This document shows, one piece after another, positions 12,930 to 15,665 of a stretch of 15,665 nt of DNA. Origin of the DNA: UBA11524 sp034104265 (lineage in GTDB: Bacteria; Bacillota; Clostridia; Christensenellales; Aristaeellaceae); contig JAXEEE010000081.1 in NCBI GenBank assembly GCA_034104265.1, positions 1-15,665 on the forward strand, written 5' to 3'. Within the stretch, counting starts at the first letter, position 1; each line of letters opens with the position of its first letter. Below the pieces are notes generated by a model that worked only from the letters and a program-made list of their open reading frames with translations, was not told the origin of the DNA and did no database searches. Both the position numbers and the translations under genes were made by a program.

Positions 12930-13655
12930 CTATTGTTTCTCCAGTGCAAGCGCCCGTCTCATGGCCTCCGCCTGCCGTCTGATCGCCCATGTCCCTGAAA
13001 AGTACATGGGCGTGTACCAGGTGTCCTCGCCCCTGTCGCCAAAGAGCGGATGCCCCGTCATGGGCGCCGTCAGCGTGTTCCCGATGTGTACATACCCCGC
13101 CATGCCGTACAGGGAAAGCTGGACGTAGCACATCATCGCCGTTGTGCGGTCGATCTCCTGGGCCGCGAAAAGCGCCTTGCGCTGGTAGTCGATGTGCAGC
13201 TCGTTGCGCAGGATGTCCGCCGCCGCGATCAGCGTGGCCCCCGCCCCCGCCGCACAGTCGCTGATGGCGATCCACCCGTCCCGCCGGATCATCTCCTCCG
13301 CCTCCGGCAGCGTCAACCGCCCCATCATCCTGCATACGTCGTAGGGCGTAAAAAACTGTCCGCCCGCGTCGCTGCCCAGGCCCAGCTCCATGTACAGTTC
13401 GCCCATGTAGTCCCTGTGCCCGCCATGCTCCATTTCCATCACCATCCGGGCGAAAAGCTCCGCGAAGTTCTCCATCTCCGCCTCGCTATACTGCTCCGCG
13501 ATGGCCCGGAACCGTTTTTCCCGTGCCTCCCTGTGCCGCTCGTCCACCGCGTTGGAGATCGTGGCCGCGAACATCTCCATCATGTCCTTCCAGATTTCCC
13601 ACCGGCTCCTCCTCCCGCACATGGACTCCAGCTTCCGTGCAAAGTCCTTGTCCAT
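12930..13655 (-). CDS. N6-adenine methylase-like protein lacking catalytic motif IV
   Basis: 241 residues from ATG 13655, three bases after the DUF3102 gene, with GGGAGG upstream. Family signs of the HsdM-type N6-methylase domain: an N-terminal helical part, GGQFFTPYDVCRMM at 98-111 (the SAM-pocket FTP signature), motif I DCAAGAGATLI at 133-143 and AAQEIDRTTAMMCYVQLSLYG at 164-184 (short excerpt of motif II/III). The catalytic (N/D)PP(F/Y) motif IV expected after GNTLTAPM is absent; instead the protein ends within 45 residues in DTWYTPMYFSGTW. The protein is much shorter than HsdM (about 500) and has no target-recognition subunit beside it. It could still bind SAM or DNA, or block host restriction; a methyl-transfer role is doubtful from sequence. 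Confidence 0.85.
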   Translation of the reverse strand: MDKDFARKLESMCGRRSRWEIWKDMMEMFAATISNAVDERHREAREKRFRAIAEQYSEAEMENFAELFARMVMEMEHGGHRDYMGELYMELGLGSDAGGQFFTPYDVCRMMGRLTLPEAEEMIRRDGWIAISDCAAGAGATLIAAADILRNELHIDYQRKALFAAQEIDRTTAMMCYVQLSLYGMAGYVHIGNTLTAPMTGHPLFGDRGEDTWYTPMYFSGTWAIRRQAEAMRRALALEKQ

Positions 13656-13658
13656 GGC

Positions 13659-14588
13659 TTACTGCCTCCCGCCGAACTTCTGCAGGATCGTGTCCAGCGC
13701 CAGCCGCGCCACCTTGCAGTACCGCTCCCGGTTCACCTCGTCCATCTGCTGGACGGACGCTTCCATGTCGCCCAGGGCCTTTTTCATCATCTCGAAGGCC
13801 GCCCGGAAGCTGGCGATGCTCACCGCCGACACCTTCTCCGCCCGCAGCTTCTCCAGCTCCGCCAGCGTTTCCGGCCTGTCCGCCGCCGCCGTGGTCAGGA
13901 TGGGCGCGCTGGCGTTTTTCACTTCCTCCGTCAGCCGGGCGATGGTCTTTTCATGGCCCGCGTTCTCCTGCTCCAGCCGCGCCCGGTCGCGCTTCCACTC
14001 CGCCTTTTCCGCCTGCAGCTCCGCCGTCTTCGCGTCCGCCTTCGCCCGCTCCATCCGCATGGTCTCCGCCCGGTCCTCGCTGTCCCGCAGCTTATCCCGC
14101 AGCTTGGCCATCTCCAGCTCCATGGCCCTGTCCGGCTCCTGCGCTTCCGCCTCCGCCGCCTTCGCCATCAGCTCCTCGATGGTCAGCTGCTGCTTCTCCT
14201 TCTCGGCCTTCAGCTGCTCAATGGCCGCCTTCAGCTCCCGGACGCTGATGTCCTCCACCTGGTGCTCCGCCACAAAGGCCTCCCGCTCCTCGCCCGGCAC
14301 CGCCAGCAGCATCACCGCCTTCGTCACGTCCAGATCCGCAATCGCCTGCGGATCCTTCAGCGCGTACTCCTCCGCCAGCGCCATGGCGTTCTGCGCCTTG
14401 CGCTCCGAGTAGTCCACGTTTTGCTGCAGCCACAGGCCCCACTCGCCGTAGGGCACCAGGCTCTTGGCCTCCTTCAGCCGCTTGCCGATCTCAATGGTCG
14501 CCATCACCGCCGTCTGACGCACCTGGGCCTTGATCACGTTGATCTCCGCCGCAATGGTCTCCGCCGTGCGGATCACCGTCCCGTTCAT
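13659..14588 (-). CDS. DUF3102 family protein with long coiled coil
   Basis: 309 residues from ATG 14588, overlapping the PcfJ stop (ATGA) with GAAGGAGG upstream. The N-terminal ~90 residues (TAVMATIEIGKRLKEAKSLV, PYGEWGLWLQQNVDYSERKA) are the DUF3102 signature seen in phages and conjugative elements of Clostridia. Residues ~105-230 are a long Glu/Lys/Ala-rich coiled coil (EQLKAEKEKQQLTIEELMAK, EAEAQEPDRAMELEMAKLRD). The C-terminal ~80 residues are helical. The N-terminal region may contact DNA (DUF3102 is sometimes linked to nucleoid-like or partition proteins), but this is not established. Coupled translation with the PcfJ-like gene suggests joint action. Confidence 0.85.
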   Translation of the reverse strand: MNGTVIRTAETIAAEINVIKAQVRQTAVMATIEIGKRLKEAKSLVPYGEWGLWLQQNVDYSERKAQNAMALAEEYALKDPQAIADLDVTKAVMLLAVPGEEREAFVAEHQVEDISVRELKAAIEQLKAEKEKQQLTIEELMAKAAEAEAQEPDRAMELEMAKLRDKLRDSEDRAETMRMERAKADAKTAELQAEKAEWKRDRARLEQENAGHEKTIARLTEEVKNASAPILTTAAADRPETLAELEKLRAEKVSAVSIASFRAAFEMMKKALGDMEASVQQMDEVNRERYCKVARLALDTILQKFGGRQ

Positions 14589-15665
14589 GCCGCGTCCTCC
14601 TTCGTCTTTTCAATCGTGATGTTAACCGTGGTTTTTGTCCCCCGGGCTCCGTCCCACGCCGCCCAGAAGTCCCTGATCAGCTGCTCGTCCACGTCCAGGG
14701 TGCGGTTGTGCGCGCCCCGGCATTGCACCATGGCTCCGCTTGTCTCCGAAAACTCCACCGCGTGGAAGGGCTTGTTCGGTTCATCCTCCCGCCGCAGCGT
14801 GCACAGGATCGTCCCGCCCGAGGCGTACCGCTCCACATAGCTGCCGATGCAGATCGACTGGGCCATGCCCTCCCGGATGATCTCCGTGGCCGACTGAAAC
14901 GGCGCCAGCGCCAGCCCGCAGGCCCGGAAGCTGTACCGTCCGGCCAGATCCTCCGCCCTTTTCCGGATCCGCTCCGCCAGGCCCTCGTTCTTCTCCGCCG
15001 CCTGCAGCTTCCGCTCGTTTTCCGCCCGCCGAAACGCCTCCAGCCGCTCCTGCTCCAGCTGCCGCAGCTGGCGGGTGTACCGGGCGTGCGTCTCGTTCAG
15101 ATTGCTCGGCCACAGCACCTGACGCTCCGTCAGGTCGGCTCCCAGCTGCTGGCACTGGCCCAGATAATCCAGGTAATCTCCAAGCCGCGCATGCTGGCGG
15201 TAGGCGTACTTCATGGCGGCCTTCAGCGGGATACCCCGGTAATCCGCCCGCAGCGCCCGCATGGCGTACAGGTCGTGGTTGCCTGCCGCCTTCGCGCACA
15301 GCTGCATGCCCAGGCCCCAGCCCAGCTCCCGGTTTGTCTGGATCATCTCCAGCAGCTCCGGCGTCACCACCGTTTTGCTGCCCTTGATCCATCCCCACTC
15401 GTCCGCCGTCATCCGCAGCACGTCCCGGGCCGTTTTGCCCCGCAGGTTGAGCACGCCCTCGTGTGTGTTGTCCACCGCCATCCGCGCCAGCTGCGCGTAG
15501 CCCAGCTTCAGCAGATACTCGATGCATGGGTAGCGGCCCACCCTGTCCAGCAGCGTCACCCGGTCGTGGTACTGTGCCGCGTCCGTCCAGGGCAGCGCGT
15601 CCAGGATATTCTTCCAGCGCGTACCCTCCACCGCCCGGTCGAAGGCGTCCACATCCAGCACCACC
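14585..15665 (-). CDS. PcfJ-domain protein, 5' end cut by window edge
   Basis: The frame is open to the right edge; a GTG at 15664 exists but is probably internal, so this is about the C-terminal 360 residues. The last ~110 residues carry the PcfJ signature: a helical lead (LAPFQSATEIIREGMAQSIC), then IGSYVERYASGGTILCTLRR, a short loop, PFHAVEFSE, QCRGAHNRTLD and a closing FWAAW. PcfJ was named on the enterococcal conjugative plasmid pCF10; its biochemical role is unknown. Residues ~195-235 are a charged coiled coil. It is followed without gap by the DUF3102 gene and then the methylase-like gene; the trio looks like a fixed accessory block. Confidence 0.88.
   Translation of the reverse strand, partial: VVLDVDAFDRAVEGTRWKNILDALPWTDAAQYHDRVTLLDRVGRYPCIEYLLKLGYAQLARMAVDNTHEGVLNLRGKTARDVLRMTADEWGWIKGSKTVVTPELLEMIQTNRELGWGLGMQLCAKAAGNHDLYAMRALRADYRGIPLKAAMKYAYRQHARLGDYLDYLGQCQQLGADLTERQVLWPSNLNETHARYTRQLRQLEQERLEAFRRAENERKLQAAEKNEGLAERIRKRAEDLAGRYSFRACGLALAPFQSATEIIREGMAQSICIGSYVERYASGGTILCTLRREDEPNKPFHAVEFSETSGAMVQCRGAHNRTLDVDEQLIRDFWAAWDGARGTKTTVNITIEKTKEDAA

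Noticed and set aside
13050..14840. Plus-strand open frame of about 600 codons over the methylase-like and DUF3102 genes
   Set aside because: Same antisense GC artefact; the minus-strand products have recognisable domains and coupled start/stop overlaps.

Overview
The window reads as part of a tailed (Caudoviricetes-type) phage or prophage genome of a GC-rich low-GC-phylum (Firmicutes/Bacillota, class Clostridia) host. The support is: near-perfect AAGGAGG-type ribosome binding sites on almost every gene, rho-independent terminators, a GC-rich third-codon bias, and protein families (PcfJ-like, DUF3102, motif-IV-less N6-methylase, Gp49, DUF2281/Doc, DUF859-type tail protein) typical of phages and mobile elements of gut Clostridia. 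This host assignment is inference; no host gene, integrase, lysis gene or attachment site is visible. Almost everything is transcribed from right to left (minus strand).

Right part (15665 to 10431): a tightly packed accessory/early-type operon whose genes overlap or nearly touch. In transcription order: a PcfJ-domain protein cut by the window edge, a DUF3102 coiled-coil protein, an N6-methylase-like protein without its catalytic motif IV, a 184-aa unknown protein, a two-CxxC zinc ribbon, a 116-aa unknown protein, a Gp49-like protein fused to a DUF2829/Tad2-like domain (a possible anti-Thoeris function), a 191-aa unknown protein and a two-pass membrane peptide.

Middle (10430 to 7437): a mosaic of small modules. 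A 49-aa gene runs on the opposite (plus) strand with its own promoter, ribosome binding site and terminator. It is followed leftward by a cysteine-rich peptide, a stretch with two hairpins sharing the same stem, a HUH-type rolling-circle replication-associated protein, a second cysteine-rich peptide, a 418-bp stretch without a protein gene that holds a complete candidate small-RNA unit (promoter, about 115 nt, terminator) between two copies of a 40-bp terminator-like repeat, and a DUF2281-like antitoxin/Doc toxin pair with its own terminator.

Left part (7381 to 1): the packaging/structural module. TerS overlaps TerL, then come a P22-type portal, a repeat-rich tail-fibre/baseplate-like protein and a long DUF859-type tail tip protein cut by the left edge. 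No capsid, protease or tail-tube gene lies between the portal and the fibre-like genes. The last ~530 bases, encoding the fibre tip, are visibly poorer in GC than the rest.

The points most worth following are the Gp49-Tad2-like fusion, the small-RNA unit inside the repeat pair, the lone plus-strand gene, and the HUH protein with its adjacent twin hairpins.
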